Below are positions 34,235 through 44,529 of a stretch of 64,000 nt of DNA, piece after piece. A model generated the notes under the pieces. The model made no database searches. It was not told where the DNA came from and saw only the letters and a program-made list of their open reading frames with translations. The stretch's first letter is position 1. Each line of letters starts with the position of its first letter. The stretch is from Polluticoccus soli (GTDB taxonomy: Bacteria > Bacteroidota > Bacteroidia > Chitinophagales > Chitinophagaceae), in assembly GCF_029269745.1 (NCBI RefSeq), contig NZ_JARJHT010000001.1, positions 930,001-994,000 of the forward strand, in the 5' to 3' direction. The position numbers and the translations under genes are program-made.

Positions 34235-36184
34235 TTATTCTTTTGCCAGTTTTATTGTTTTGCGGTGGCCGTCTGCTGTGGTGAGTTGCAGTATATAGCT
34301 GCCGGCTGGCAATGACGCTGTGCTGATCTCTGCGTTATCGACTGACAGCTTGCCGGAGTATACTTTGCTACCCATTACGTTGTACAGTTCTGCTGTTGCG
34401 CCGGCTGCACCGTTTATGGTTAGCTTGTTACTTACAGGGTTTGGATAAATAGTGATCTCATCCAACACCTGTACTTCGTCTATGCCAACAGTCACACTAA
34501 CAGTCTGGCATTTAGTGTCTGAACCACAGGGGTTGTATACGGTTACGCATACATTGTAAGTGCCGGTGCTGGCATAAGTATGCGTAGGCGTAGCACTGGT
34601 GCTGGTACCACCATCACCAAAATCCCAGCGCAGGCTATCGTATGGCGAGGTGCCATTGTAGGTAAATGCTGCTATTGCACTATTGGCAGGTGCATTGAAG
34701 GTATAGCTTGATACCGGTGCAGTACAGGTACAGTTGGCACTGCCGTATTTGGCAATGAAGAAATCTGTAGGACCGCCAGAGTTGTTGAGAACGTTAGAAT
34801 TGACAGTAAGCTGCGCTGCAAAGCTTCCACCGATGTAATAGTTACCCTTGCTATCTGCCACCAGGGCAGAAGAGTGATCATCGTATCCTGTCGGACTATC
34901 CAAAGAGTCCAATCGAAGCATAGCACCCGTTTGTGCATTAAACCGCGCCACAAAAATATCGTAGCCCGTATTAGTAGGATTCTCTAAAGAGTCCATTCCT
35001 ACCCAATAAAGGCGACGGGGGTATGATCCAGAGATAGCAACTTCGTTATTGTTCTTTAGGGCTATCCCACCACAAAAGGTCGCAGCATCGGTCGCTGAAC
35101 TTTTCAACCAGATATTGTTGCCGTTTGCATCCAGTTTTACAATAAAGGGGAAAGCACCTAACCCCAGAGGATTGTTGATGGCAGTTCCATTAAAATTGTC
35201 TCCGCCACGCGATTGACCTAATAGGTAAATATTGCCTTGCGCATCTATTTGCGGCCTGCCAGAAAATCCATTTGAAAGCAAAGAATTTTCTTTCTTCCAA
35301 AGAAGATTTCCTGCAGCATCAAACGCACCTACATAGCAGGAATTGACAATCTGCGTACTTATGATTAGCTGACCAGATTCGTATTGACCGGCTAAGTAAA
35401 AACGGCCATTGGAATTATCTCTCTCCAGGCGGCATTTAAAATTTGATTGCAATAGCCCGCCTGCCTGCATCTGTAATGTCGTATAACCCAAAAAGCTGCC
35501 ATTAACATCATACTTTAAAACATAAGGACCTTGGCTCGGAATGCTTTGTGATGTTCCCGCAATTTGACATTTGTCCATGATACACAACCAATACACATTC
35601 CCCGCATTATCCACATCAAGATCCACTGACCTATAGCGATTACTCGTGCCCCCGGACATTGTATCGGGCTGGGGCATCCGCAGCCAGTTGAAATTTCCAC
35701 TTGTGTCATACTGTACCAGGTAGCGATTCTTTTTGTAGCCAGCAGGCAGTATGGTATCTGTATCAAAACCGCTTGTGCCGCCGCTTGGATAAATATCACC
35801 GACGACATACACATGCCCTGTTGTATCAGTTCTTACAGAATGATTAAAGCCACTAAGAACTTCGCTACTTGGGCCACCAAATATTTTTTTCCAACGTAAG
35901 ACGCCATTACAGTTAAAACTTGAAAGCAAAACGTCTTTTGTACCAAAACCATTTACGAATTGTCCATCGATGTCTTCGTTGCCTAAGGTTTCAACAATTG
36001 ACAATATATACACATTTCCATTTCTATCGGTCGCCATATCCATCACATTGTCTTCTGGTGTTTGATTAGTTCCAGTTGCATTTCCTCCTCCTCTCTTTCC
36101 CCATTGCCAGCTTTGAGCGCTAACTAGTGATAGGTTACAGATCAAAAAGACAAAGACTAGTGCTGGCGTTAATGTTCTTTTCAT
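34235..36184 (-). CDS. Secreted SBBP-like propeller/PKD protein with T9SS domain, paralogue 1
   Basis: This 649-aa protein starts MKRTLTPALVFVFLICNLSL. The propeller region is the most divergent of the four (for example YPRRLYWVGMDSLENPTNTG where the others have YPGKLVLPGVDSLNH). The PKD and T9SS modules remain almost identical to the others. It is first in the array, 51 bp before the hairpin that follows the giant PKD gene. Confidence 0.9.
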   Translation of the reverse strand: MKRTLTPALVFVFLICNLSLVSAQSWQWGKRGGGNATGTNQTPEDNVMDMATDRNGNVYILSIVETLGNEDIDGQFVNGFGTKDVLLSSFNCNGVLRWKKIFGGPSSEVLSGFNHSVRTDTTGHVYVVGDIYPSGGTSGFDTDTILPAGYKKNRYLVQYDTSGNFNWLRMPQPDTMSGGTSNRYRSVDLDVDNAGNVYWLCIMDKCQIAGTSQSIPSQGPYVLKYDVNGSFLGYTTLQMQAGGLLQSNFKCRLERDNSNGRFYLAGQYESGQLIISTQIVNSCYVGAFDAAGNLLWKKENSLLSNGFSGRPQIDAQGNIYLLGQSRGGDNFNGTAINNPLGLGAFPFIVKLDANGNNIWLKSSATDAATFCGGIALKNNNEVAISGSYPRRLYWVGMDSLENPTNTGYDIFVARFNAQTGAMLRLDSLDSPTGYDDHSSALVADSKGNYYIGGSFAAQLTVNSNVLNNSGGPTDFFIAKYGSANCTCTAPVSSYTFNAPANSAIAAFTYNGTSPYDSLRWDFGDGGTSTSATPTHTYASTGTYNVCVTVYNPCGSDTKCQTVSVTVGIDEVQVLDEITIYPNPVSNKLTINGAAGATAELYNVMGSKVYSGKLSVDNAEISTASLPAGSYILQLTTADGHRKTIKLAKE

Positions 36185-36239
36185 AAGCGGTGTTTAAGTT
36201 TATTCTTCAATAATACGTTTCAATATCCAATTCAAAATA

Positions 36240-36275
36240 ATAAACCATAGCGGGCCTTCGCCCGCCATGGTTTAT
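36240..36275 (-). terminator. Terminator after the giant PKD protein gene
   Basis: A 16-bp stem, ATAAACCATAGCGGGC with GCCCGCCATGGTTTAT, one mismatch and a CTTC loop, 10 bp past the stop at 36285. It differs in sequence from the paralogue hairpins. Confidence 0.8.
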
Positions 36276-36284
36276 ACATTGCAT

Positions 36285-39200
36285 CTATTTAGCTATTACC
36301 AGTTTTTGGTGCTGTATCGTCTTTCCGTCTTCTTTCATCATGACGGTATATACGCCCGGAGGCTGGTTGTCGAGGCGCAGTATATGCACACCTGTGTCGC
36401 CCTTCACGTATACACGCTCTATCAGTCTGCCCATAACATCATAGACATCTATATTGCGCTCGTGGTTGGCGTCATCGCCCGTGTAGTGATACTTTAAAGT
36501 AGTAACACCTTTCGATGGGTTCGGCATCAGCAGCAGTTGTCCAAACATATCCGGACTCTGGTCTTTCAATGACTGGTCGCCATCGCCGGCGTAGCTATGC
36601 TTGCCACCTATTATGATACCACCACAGCCCGGCAGGTTCACATGGAAGCTATCGGCACAATGCACCGTATCGCCGTCGCTGTTGATGTAGTAAGAGCTGA
36701 GTATGATCCAGGCCATGCCACCCGAGAAGCCGGGGTTAGGCGTAAATACCGGCGTAGGACTTAACCAGTTCCACATGCCCGAAGGCACATTGTAAGTAGA
36801 CGGCGAGAACGTGCCCACATTGCTGGTGATCGTTACCGGTTTGGTGCCCGGGAACGGATTGTGTACTGCGAGGTACGCATTGTAGTTACATGGCTCGTTA
36901 GGGCCCTGGAAGTATTCGATGAACAGGCCAAAACCACATGGCTCGTACACTGTTATGCACTGTTCAGGGAATTCAACACTGATATCCTGGTCGCAATAAT
37001 GCACTTGTCCGTCTGTACCCATATAGCTGGTAGTAAACTTGATGGTGCTCCAGCCACCGCCTACATAGGCCGGGTACGGAGTGAAGTTGAACGTGTAGTA
37101 GCCGCCACCTGGGCCGATGCTGGTAGTAGCAGGCGACAATGTACCGTAAGGAGTAGTGAAGGTGCCGTTAACGGTTACACCGCTCATGTTGTTCATGTAC
37201 AGGCGTACTTTGATCTGGCACGGATCTTCGATCCATACATTATCCAGCGACATTTCCACCTCGCAAGGACCAGCACATGGCGGGAAGTCTACCTCTATAG
37301 AATCCTTACACCAAACTATCTGGCCATCGTCGGTCATTTGCTGGCTCACTATCTTTATCCAGGTAGGGCCGCCGGGGAAACCGGGGTTAGGATGGAACTC
37401 GACCTGGAAGTTTTGCGAACCCGCAGGAACGTTCATGCTGCCCGTATAGGGCGGAGGACCGTATTTGAACGTACCCCACGATGAAGACAACCATACATCC
37501 ATATCGTGCGGGCCGGGGTTGTTGATCTGCACATCGAGGTCGTAACGGCATTTGCCATTGTCGTCAACCTGCTGCACATTCATTACATCCAGCTGCACAT
37601 CGTCGCAGCAATCTTTGATCATTGTGAGATCGAGCACGCCCGACTCGTCGCTGCAGTAGCCGTTATCCAGCGTCAGCGTGTACTGGCCGGGGCCTGTTAC
37701 CTGGTAGGGACTCACCAAACCCGTTCCTACCAACCAGGAAGCGGTGCCGCTATGTTCTTTCCACTCCCACCTGTTAAACGGTATGATTGGACCATACAGG
37801 GTGAAGGGGAAGAATTCCGCACATAGCGCCTTGCAGCCTGTAGGGAATACCCATAGGTACACTTCAGGGTCTTTGGGCACGTCGATCTCGGCGCTGGCTT
37901 CGCAACCGTTATCGGCCTGGAAGAACACTTTATATGGGCCGCCCTCGTACACCGTGATCGGGTTGCCGCTCATACCATTGCTCCAGGTATAGGTACCTGT
38001 TGTGCTGCTGGTAGCGGTTATCTCTACCTCGTAAGTAGCACAGTCGTTGATGGTAAAGCTAAGGCCCGGAGGCAAAGCCGGCATACTGATGGTAACCGGG
38101 AAATTGGCACTCGTATTGGTGCAGGTAACGCCACCATCTGTGACGCTGATCTCCAGCTTGTAGATATAGGTACCCACCGCAGCTACATAGTCATTCAGTA
38201 TAGGTACGTTGCCCGAGGCGATGAGGCTGCCATTGCGGTACCATTTGTAGTCGGTCACGCCAGGACCTCCATCGCCGTTCAGCACCACCATTTCGCCACT
38301 GCAGTAGTTCTTCTCGCCATCTATGATAGCATCAGGAACGTGGATATGGTCTGCAGGTTTTGCTGGTGTTGCAGCCTTACAACCCCAATTTCCTTCTACT
38401 TCAACCCAATAACTTCCTGGATCGTATAGAGGTGAATAGGAACCAGATGTAGTTGGAGATCCAGGCAAGATGACGCCATCTTTTTTCCATGTGTAGGTAA
38501 TCGGAGAAGCGGTTCCCTGATTGTCGTATGAAATGGTGAACGGATCTCCCTTGCAGAACTTTACAGGCGATATATCCAACTCACCCACCAAACCATTCGA
38601 CATTATCGTCACATTCTTCGTCTCTACATCAGTACAACCATATTTATCTGTAACAGTCAACGTAACGTTGTAACCACCGCCGAGCGTCGAACTGTATACT
38701 CGTTTTGCATGTTCCATAATAACACTTGCTCCATCAAGGAAATTCCAATCACTGGTTAAAACTGATGGCGATGTTGATGGCGTGCTAGTGTTCGTAAAGG
38801 ATATTGGGGTATTCACACAACCAGGATTAGGTGACGCCACGAAATTCGCTACCGGCAGTGCTGGCACCTGGATAGGTACAAAAGCCCAGCAATCAGGATA
38901 GCCCGGAGCGCTGATCTTCAGCGCCGCGTTGTAAAGTACTCCCGGTGTTACCGTAGTAGTGTACTGCGTGCTGGTACCGCTCTGCGCAGGCGTGCCTATG
39001 GTGCCTGTGTACAGGTAAAACGCGAAGTTGGTAATTGGTACTATATAGTTCGAGTTGTCGAGCAGTGTCAGGTTATAGTTGCCCGTTCCGCAGGTGAGTT
39101 TGTATTTCAGATCTGCAATAAACGGCACGGTAGTAGTGCATTTATCCTCGCGCTCGCAGAGGCCGCTGGTACCCATGTAGGTCACCTTGTAAGAGAAGTC

Positions 39201-42152
39201 GTAATAACCTGCCTTATCGAAAGTAAACACTTTAGGGTTGGTACCTGAAACGCTGGTTACCTGTGGAGGATATGTCCACACTGGCCCAGATACAGGGCTA
39301 CCCGTATGCGAACCTGTAACCGTTACCTCACCGCAATCGCTCAGGCTGCAGGAAGCAGACACCGTAGGATTGGGTGAAATAGTGCACGGAGAACCCGGGC
39401 AGGCACTACCAAATACTACCTGGTTAGTTTGCGCTGTACATCCGTTAGGATTGGTCACAACGGCATAATAAGTACCGTTGCCCGGAGGCGCGTAACTGGT
39501 AGTTGTATTCAACGATATAGTTGGAGCTGATGCCTCATACCAATTGATACCTGTAGTAGGGCCACCAAAACCCGATTGTATCGTAGCAGTCAACGTTGTA
39601 GTATGTGTAGCCGGAGGACAAACATTAATTGGCCCTACTGGCGTGATGTTTGCTACAGGCGCAGGTTTTATCGTTATGGTATGGTTGGCCTTGGCAGGTA
39701 CCGTACATCCGTTAGGATCAGTGATCTCCAGGGAAACTGTATAAGTAGTGTTGGCCTGGATCGACGAATTGTACGTATGTGTTGGCGCGGTCGTACCGGT
39801 GACAATTGAGGTGTTATCACCAAAATCCCAGGTTATGCTGGTATATGGTGAAACCGACGGTGTAAAGCCAAAGGTAACCGGCACGCCACGGCATTCTGTT
39901 GTTGGGCCGGTGATAGTTACATTGACAGTTGGTGTTACCCATACCTTCAGTGTGTCCTCGTCTGTAACACCGCATTTAGTGATCTTAACATACAGATCAA
40001 CGAAGTGCGCAGTAGTTACTTTGTTCCACTGTACCGTAACATTCGGCGTGTTATTACCTGTAGCAATACTACCATCTACCGATGGATTTATGCTCCATAC
40101 ATATGTATCGCCCAAAGCGTAGCCAGCATTGTAGTTGGCAGTGGTATTGGCACACACAGTAGTAGGCCCAGTGATATCGGCCACCACTTTCGGTGTATAC
40201 AATACTTTCTCCAGCTTAGCGGATTCGCAATACGGAGCGTCTTTCAGCTTACGCCATACCCTTATTTTATATGGGCCATTGGGGTCGGTGAAGGTAATGC
40301 TTGCAGTACCCGGATTCTGCAAAACAACGGCAGGACCGGTACCGTCTTCATATTCCCAATAGAAATTAGAACCTGGCACCGCATCAAATGCTGTGAACGT
40401 ATACGGCGTACCCAGGCAAATAGTGTCCGGACCATCAATGCTGTCTACAGCCGGAGGCGTAGGCGCTACTTTAATGATCAGCGGATCGGGCGAGCAGAAG
40501 CTGCCACTCACTGTCAGGGTATAAGTACCCGGTACCGTGAAGTTGGCATTGAAGGTGCTGGTACCCGTGCCTGTCTGCAAGAAACCACCAGGACCGTTCA
40601 GTGTCCAGTCGCCGGGATTTGAAGTACCAGACAGAGTATAAGTCTGCGAAGAGTTCTCGCAAGCCTTGTTCAATCCTGATACAATAACAGGTGGTTCTAC
40701 ATTGATCACCAGTTCTGCGCTGCTGCCGCATTCTATCGGCATTGTTTTCTTCCAGGTTGCCTTCAGCGTATACGTACCACCAAAATTCGCCTGTACGATG
40801 TACTCGTTAGGCTGGTCGGTAGGTATCAGCGTAGCACCTGTAGATGGAGACAGTGTCCATGTGAATAATGTAGCAGGCCACTGAGGAAGTGTGTAGCGGT
40901 ATTGCTTGTTGGCGCAAATGGTTGATGGACCAGTGATCTGCGTCTCTGTACCGATGATAGGCACTTTAGCTACCACCAGGCCAGGACAAGTACCCGTACA
41001 AGTGCTGGCGTCAAAGGTCACGTAACCGAAACCATCGGGAGAGGTAGGCATCGGTGCGCTATTCCATTTAATGACCACCCAGGCCTCGGAACCAGTAACA
41101 CCTGAAGACACTACCGTACCATATGGCGAAGCATCCCAGATGTATGGGCCGGGACAGCTGATGCCCATATCGGACAGCTGAGTAAGATCTACCCAATACC
41201 TGTCTTTTTCGCCTTCACATACCACTATCGGGCAGTGAATAGGAATGGCTTGTACATCACTTACTTCAATGTCGTAAGTAACGGTGTCGGTACAGTTACA
41301 TTCGTTTTTAACAATCAATGTTACAGGGTAGGTACCGCCACTTGTGTAAGCATGGGTAGGGTTTTGTACGGCAGAATAAGTACCGTCGCCAAAACTCCAA
41401 TACCATGAAACGATAGGAGACCCTGTACCTACAGAAGAGATGTCTGTAAAATACAGGAGCTGGTTAATACATGCGCTCAAACCGGGATTAACGCTGAAAT
41501 CAGCTGTGGGCCCGGGAATGATCTCAATGCATTTTGTTTTAGATCCAGAGCAACCGTAAGCGTCTGTTTCGGTAACAGTAATAGAACCATTACCTGCAGC
41601 ACCCCAGTGCACTACACAGCTGCTGGACGTACCACCCGAAATGATGGTGCCGCCTGCTACTGTCCATGCAAAAGTACTGGTCGCGCCTCCGTTAGGCACT
41701 GAGTAGGTCACATAGCTGTTTTCGCACACCCTCAGGCAGGTACTGTTTCCAATACTTGTTTCCGAAGAGTCGTGCCCTTCACCAAGCGGGTTGGTGATCT
41801 GGCACCCTACTTGTGCATTCCACGTCATTTGGGGTTCGGGCGGGGGCAGTATGTATACTGTTTTGTTCCCCTGCTGCGTTGATCCTCCGTTTACGCCATT
41901 TACGGTAAGCGTAGCAAGACCGGTTCCATTCCAAACAACGGTGGCACCGCTGTTACCTGGAGACTGGATATTGCCCTGTGAAGTGACCGACCACGTGTAG
42001 GTAAAACCCGTGGTTGGAGAAATAGCATAGGCGCCGGAGCTGCCTTTACATAGTGTGTCGGGACCGGTGATGGTGATGGGTGTTTGTCCCCGCGCCAGTA
42101 CGCAAAGGAAGACCATACACATCAACATGCCGAATTTCAGAAGTGTCTGCAT
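36285..42152 (-). CDS. Giant (1955-aa) secreted PKD/Ig-like repeat protein with T9SS sorting domain
   Basis: A signal peptide (MQTLLKFGMLMCMVFLCVLA, cleavage near RGQ) is followed by many PKD/Ig-like modules. A clear PKD domain is at about 216-298 (WYWSFGDGTYSAVQNPTHAY); others contain ITWDFGDNTSIVTGTTAPTH and SDWNFLDGASV. Repeated openings of the type GPxTxC mark further modules. Near the C-terminus three tandem ~105-residue modules (about 1525-1845) each end in a Cys-x-D/Q-x-x-x-V-x-P pattern. The T9SS tail reads LLLMPNPSKGVTTLKYHYTG ... GVYTVMMKEDG. Many cysteines suggest disulfides. A surface adhesin or gliding-type filament is likely from the architecture. It is oriented with the four paralogues downstream. 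Confidence 0.88.
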   Translation of the reverse strand: MQTLLKFGMLMCMVFLCVLARGQTPITITGPDTLCKGSSGAYAISPTTGFTYTWSVTSQGNIQSPGNSGATVVWNGTGLATLTVNGVNGGSTQQGNKTVYILPPPEPQMTWNAQVGCQITNPLGEGHDSSETSIGNSTCLRVCENSYVTYSVPNGGATSTFAWTVAGGTIISGGTSSSCVVHWGAAGNGSITVTETDAYGCSGSKTKCIEIIPGPTADFSVNPGLSACINQLLYFTDISSVGTGSPIVSWYWSFGDGTYSAVQNPTHAYTSGGTYPVTLIVKNECNCTDTVTYDIEVSDVQAIPIHCPIVVCEGEKDRYWVDLTQLSDMGISCPGPYIWDASPYGTVVSSGVTGSEAWVVIKWNSAPMPTSPDGFGYVTFDASTCTGTCPGLVVAKVPIIGTETQITGPSTICANKQYRYTLPQWPATLFTWTLSPSTGATLIPTDQPNEYIVQANFGGTYTLKATWKKTMPIECGSSAELVINVEPPVIVSGLNKACENSSQTYTLSGTSNPGDWTLNGPGGFLQTGTGTSTFNANFTVPGTYTLTVSGSFCSPDPLIIKVAPTPPAVDSIDGPDTICLGTPYTFTAFDAVPGSNFYWEYEDGTGPAVVLQNPGTASITFTDPNGPYKIRVWRKLKDAPYCESAKLEKVLYTPKVVADITGPTTVCANTTANYNAGYALGDTYVWSINPSVDGSIATGNNTPNVTVQWNKVTTAHFVDLYVKITKCGVTDEDTLKVWVTPTVNVTITGPTTECRGVPVTFGFTPSVSPYTSITWDFGDNTSIVTGTTAPTHTYNSSIQANTTYTVSLEITDPNGCTVPAKANHTITIKPAPVANITPVGPINVCPPATHTTTLTATIQSGFGGPTTGINWYEASAPTISLNTTTSYAPPGNGTYYAVVTNPNGCTAQTNQVVFGSACPGSPCTISPNPTVSASCSLSDCGEVTVTGSHTGSPVSGPVWTYPPQVTSVSGTNPKVFTFDKAGYYDFSYKVTYMGTSGLCEREDKCTTTVPFIADLKYKLTCGTGNYNLTLLDNSNYIVPITNFAFYLYTGTIGTPAQSGTSTQYTTTVTPGVLYNAALKISAPGYPDCWAFVPIQVPALPVANFVASPNPGCVNTPISFTNTSTPSTSPSVLTSDWNFLDGASVIMEHAKRVYSSTLGGGYNVTLTVTDKYGCTDVETKNVTIMSNGLVGELDISPVKFCKGDPFTISYDNQGTASPITYTWKKDGVILPGSPTTSGSYSPLYDPGSYWVEVEGNWGCKAATPAKPADHIHVPDAIIDGEKNYCSGEMVVLNGDGGPGVTDYKWYRNGSLIASGNVPILNDYVAAVGTYIYKLEISVTDGGVTCTNTSANFPVTISMPALPPGLSFTINDCATYEVEITATSSTTGTYTWSNGMSGNPITVYEGGPYKVFFQADNGCEASAEIDVPKDPEVYLWVFPTGCKALCAEFFPFTLYGPIIPFNRWEWKEHSGTASWLVGTGLVSPYQVTGPGQYTLTLDNGYCSDESGVLDLTMIKDCCDDVQLDVMNVQQVDDNGKCRYDLDVQINNPGPHDMDVWLSSSWGTFKYGPPPYTGSMNVPAGSQNFQVEFHPNPGFPGGPTWIKIVSQQMTDDGQIVWCKDSIEVDFPPCAGPCEVEMSLDNVWIEDPCQIKVRLYMNNMSGVTVNGTFTTPYGTLSPATTSIGPGGGYYTFNFTPYPAYVGGGWSTIKFTTSYMGTDGQVHYCDQDISVEFPEQCITVYEPCGFGLFIEYFQGPNEPCNYNAYLAVHNPFPGTKPVTITSNVGTFSPSTYNVPSGMWNWLSPTPVFTPNPGFSGGMAWIILSSYYINSDGDTVHCADSFHVNLPGCGGIIIGGKHSYAGDGDQSLKDQSPDMFGQLLLMPNPSKGVTTLKYHYTGDDANHERNIDVYDVMGRLIERVYVKGDTGVHILRLDNQPPGVYTVMMKEDGKTIQHQKLVIAK

Positions 42153-42594
42153 AGATATGATTTTAGGTTTTAAAAAAAATGGTGCATCCGGCCATTATGG
42201 TCGTGTGTTATTAATGTTTTAATTGTTATAGAACTTAACAGCAAATAATTCCCGTGAACAGGAAGGAAAGTTGTTTGCAAAAGAGACGACGAAATGGCGA
42301 TGTAACTATTGAAAGTTCGCCAGATGCACTCCAACGTTGGGTACCCCATAGTGTTCGAGTTTATAGACCCTCTCTTATCCCTCATATCAACATTTGAATT
42401 CCTGATTACTGAAGACAACAAAGCTCTTCTGTATCCATATTTTTTTCCCTAATCGATTGATTGATTTTATAATCTCTTTTGTAAACAGCCTAACCCATCA
42501 TTTGTAACAACTAACACCCATCATTTGAGTCTGTTGTGGCCGCATTTACTCCACTAGCTTCGCAGCTCAATAATTGATTATAACCGAAAGAAAC
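42153..42594. other. Divergent intergenic region between giant adhesin gene and lipoprotein operon
   Basis: No gene is seen in ~440 bases. It must hold promoters for both directions. TTTG elements occur near 42500 and 42523, but none has a TAnnTTTG box at the proper spacing. Confidence 0.45.
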
Positions 42595-43101
42595 ATGAGA
42601 AAAATTATCATTGGCTTCGCCGCCTTACTGCTGACAGTCGTAGTAGCCTGCAGCAAAAAGAACTCAACACCGGACACTTCAATTGCAACCCCGACCAAGG
42701 AACTGGATTTTCACAAGTACGCCATTATGGGACTGGACTCACCCTTTATTTCTATTGACACTGGTAACATTATGCTCAACAGCTACCTGAATAGTATTCA
42801 AAACAGAACGAATGAGGTAAAATCCTTTATCGTAGATGCGGACGCACTGAGATATTATCTTCAAAACACCAACATCAAACACGTAAAACTGATGCTTGCA
42901 CATAAGTTAAGCTACGTGCGCGGAGGAAATGCTAATCAATATGCGGGTATGGATTATAACGCCATGACTATGATCATCGCTGGATTTGGAAGCGATTATG
43001 ACTATATTTATTCACCACAGGGGGCGGTAATGGATTTTAGTATTCCTTGCCCTAACAGCTGTCCAGGTACGGGAACCGCAGGACAAAATACGTTGCAATG
43101 A
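42595..43101 (+). CDS. Lipoprotein of unknown function
   Basis: The ATG at 42595 (MRKIIIGFAALLLTVVVACS) gives a clear lipoprotein signal with lipobox VVAC; the frame extends 7 codons further up. The ~168-aa mature part has no known domain. It contains KHVKLMLAHKLSYVRGG and ends in a Cys-Pro-Asn-Ser-Cys-Pro segment. It sits 11 bp before a membrane protein and a two-component pair, so it may be a periplasmic input for them. That role is inferred from the operon. Confidence 0.72.
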   Translation: MRKIIIGFAALLLTVVVACSKKNSTPDTSIATPTKELDFHKYAIMGLDSPFISIDTGNIMLNSYLNSIQNRTNEVKSFIVDADALRYYLQNTNIKHVKLMLAHKLSYVRGGNANQYAGMDYNAMTMIIAGFGSDYDYIYSPQGAVMDFSIPCPNSCPGTGTAGQNTLQ

Positions 43102-43112
43102 TCTAAAGCTTG

Positions 43113-43760
43113 ATGGATACAACAATACTTTTCTTTGTTTACATGTCGGTTATCTTGCTGGCGATATCTGGAAGCATGTTGAATTTCAGGGGCAGAGATA
43201 AAGCCTCTAAAATGATTGTCTTCTTACTTGCCCTAACGTTTGTGGCAGAATCAGCTGCATACGTTGCAGCAGAAAAGTTCCACACAAATATGTTCGTCTA
43301 TCACATATTTGCCCCTATCCAATTACTTATGCTCGGCAGATATTTTGACACCGCAGTATTTAAACAACGAAAAGTCGGACTAATAACAAGTGTATTAGGC
43401 ATTGTCGTAGCCGCATTTAATACCATTTTTCTCCAGCCCATTCAAACTCTGAATTCTAATTTTCTGCTGTTTGAAGGGCTGGTGATCATGGCAATGGCGT
43501 TGTACGCCTTTCAAAAAATTCTTGCTAACGAGCGCCTGGACATTTATAAGCACGAGCATTTCTGGCTTATTTTATTACTCGTATTTTTTTGGAGTATGAC
43601 CTATACCGTGTGGGCACTGTATGCAATCCTTGGAATGAAGAAAATATTCCTGATGCATTTTATTTCCATAATGATTTTGATAGTAAATATTATCACTTAC
43701 TTTGGAATCGGATTAGTTCTGCTGATCTTCCCAAAACGAGAATTGAAGCGTGTACGATAA
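43113..43760 (+). CDS. Multi-pass membrane protein of unknown function
   Basis: This ~215-aa protein has about seven hydrophobic helices with short loops and no known motif; start ATG at 43113. It overlaps the sensor-kinase gene by 11 bp. The 7-helix layout resembles sensor input modules, and it could pass a membrane signal to the kinase. This is inference from coupling. Confidence 0.7.
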   Translation: MDTTILFFVYMSVILLAISGSMLNFRGRDKASKMIVFLLALTFVAESAAYVAAEKFHTNMFVYHIFAPIQLLMLGRYFDTAVFKQRKVGLITSVLGIVVAAFNTIFLQPIQTLNSNFLLFEGLVIMAMALYAFQKILANERLDIYKHEHFWLILLLVFFWSMTYTVWALYAILGMKKIFLMHFISIMILIVNIITYFGIGLVLLIFPKRELKRVR

Positions 43761-44529
43761 ATATATTATACCGATACTGATCGCTGGCTCTATCCTATTG
43801 CCGATGTTCATGTTCTTTGTCACCACCTTTATCATCATCAGCAAGAACAGGCAACGCAAACTGCAATTGGAAAAACAGGAGATCGAATTTCAGTATGAAC
43901 GGCAACTGCTCAAAACCAAACTGGAAGTACAGGAGAAAGGATTAAATCACTTATCACAAGAGATCCACGATAATATCGGACAGGTTTTGACAAGCGTTTA
44001 TGCAAATCTTATCACTGTTTTAAATAGCCAGAATTTTGACGCCCGCGAGTTGATCGAAATAACGAAAAACCAGGTATCGCATGCACTGAAAGACCTCCGC
44101 AATATTAGTCATGTGTTAAACAGCGGGTATATAAACAGAATCGGGTTGGAAGAATCCATTAAAAAAGAGTTAGATTATCTGAGTTCGTATCATGCAATAG
44201 AATTTACAACTAGTTTCGATGGTGAGATCGACAACCTGCCGCCGGATAAAGAACTAATGGTTTTCAGAATTGCACAGGAAGCTCTTACCAACATTGTAAA
44301 ACATGCCAACGCCTCGCAAGTGACCATTGCCATATCACAAGACAACCACGATCTCAAAATGGCCATTACGGATAATGGTATTGGTTTTGCGGATACAGAC
44401 GAAGCCCCTAAAGGCATCGGCTTGCTAACGATGCAGCAACGGGCTGAAGTAATGAATGGATCTTTGAAGTTAACTTCGACCCAACGTTTAGGAGCGAGTC
44501 TTATTTTGACAATACCAGCCTATGAATAA
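43750..44529 (+). CDS. NarL/LiaS-type sensor histidine kinase
   Basis: This 259-aa protein, GTG start, has one membrane helix (about 8-30), a coiled coil (about 33-65) and a HisKA_3 dimerisation domain with the phospho-acceptor His73 in LSQEIHDNIGQVLTSV. The HATPase domain contains IAQEALTNIVKHANA (N box), ITDNGIGFAD (G1) and GIGLLTMQQRAEVMNG (G2). It has no periplasmic sensor, so it likely receives its signal from the overlapping membrane protein. It overlaps the regulator gene by 8 bp. Confidence 0.92.
   Translation: MYDKYIIPILIAGSILLPMFMFFVTTFIIISKNRQRKLQLEKQEIEFQYERQLLKTKLEVQEKGLNHLSQEIHDNIGQVLTSVYANLITVLNSQNFDARELIEITKNQVSHALKDLRNISHVLNSGYINRIGLEESIKKELDYLSSYHAIEFTTSFDGEIDNLPPDKELMVFRIAQEALTNIVKHANASQVTIAISQDNHDLKMAITDNGIGFADTDEAPKGIGLLTMQQRAEVMNGSLKLTSTQRLGASLILTIPAYE

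Noticed and set aside
28181-36184. Repeated spacers between similar units, briefly considered as a CRISPR-like array
   Set aside because: The repeats are terminator hairpins about 2 kb apart between protein-coding paralogues; no short spacer array or cas gene exists in the window.
42170-42421. 83-codon minus-strand ORF in the divergent promoter region
   Set aside because: No recognisable sequence; it overlaps the expected promoter of the giant adhesin gene.
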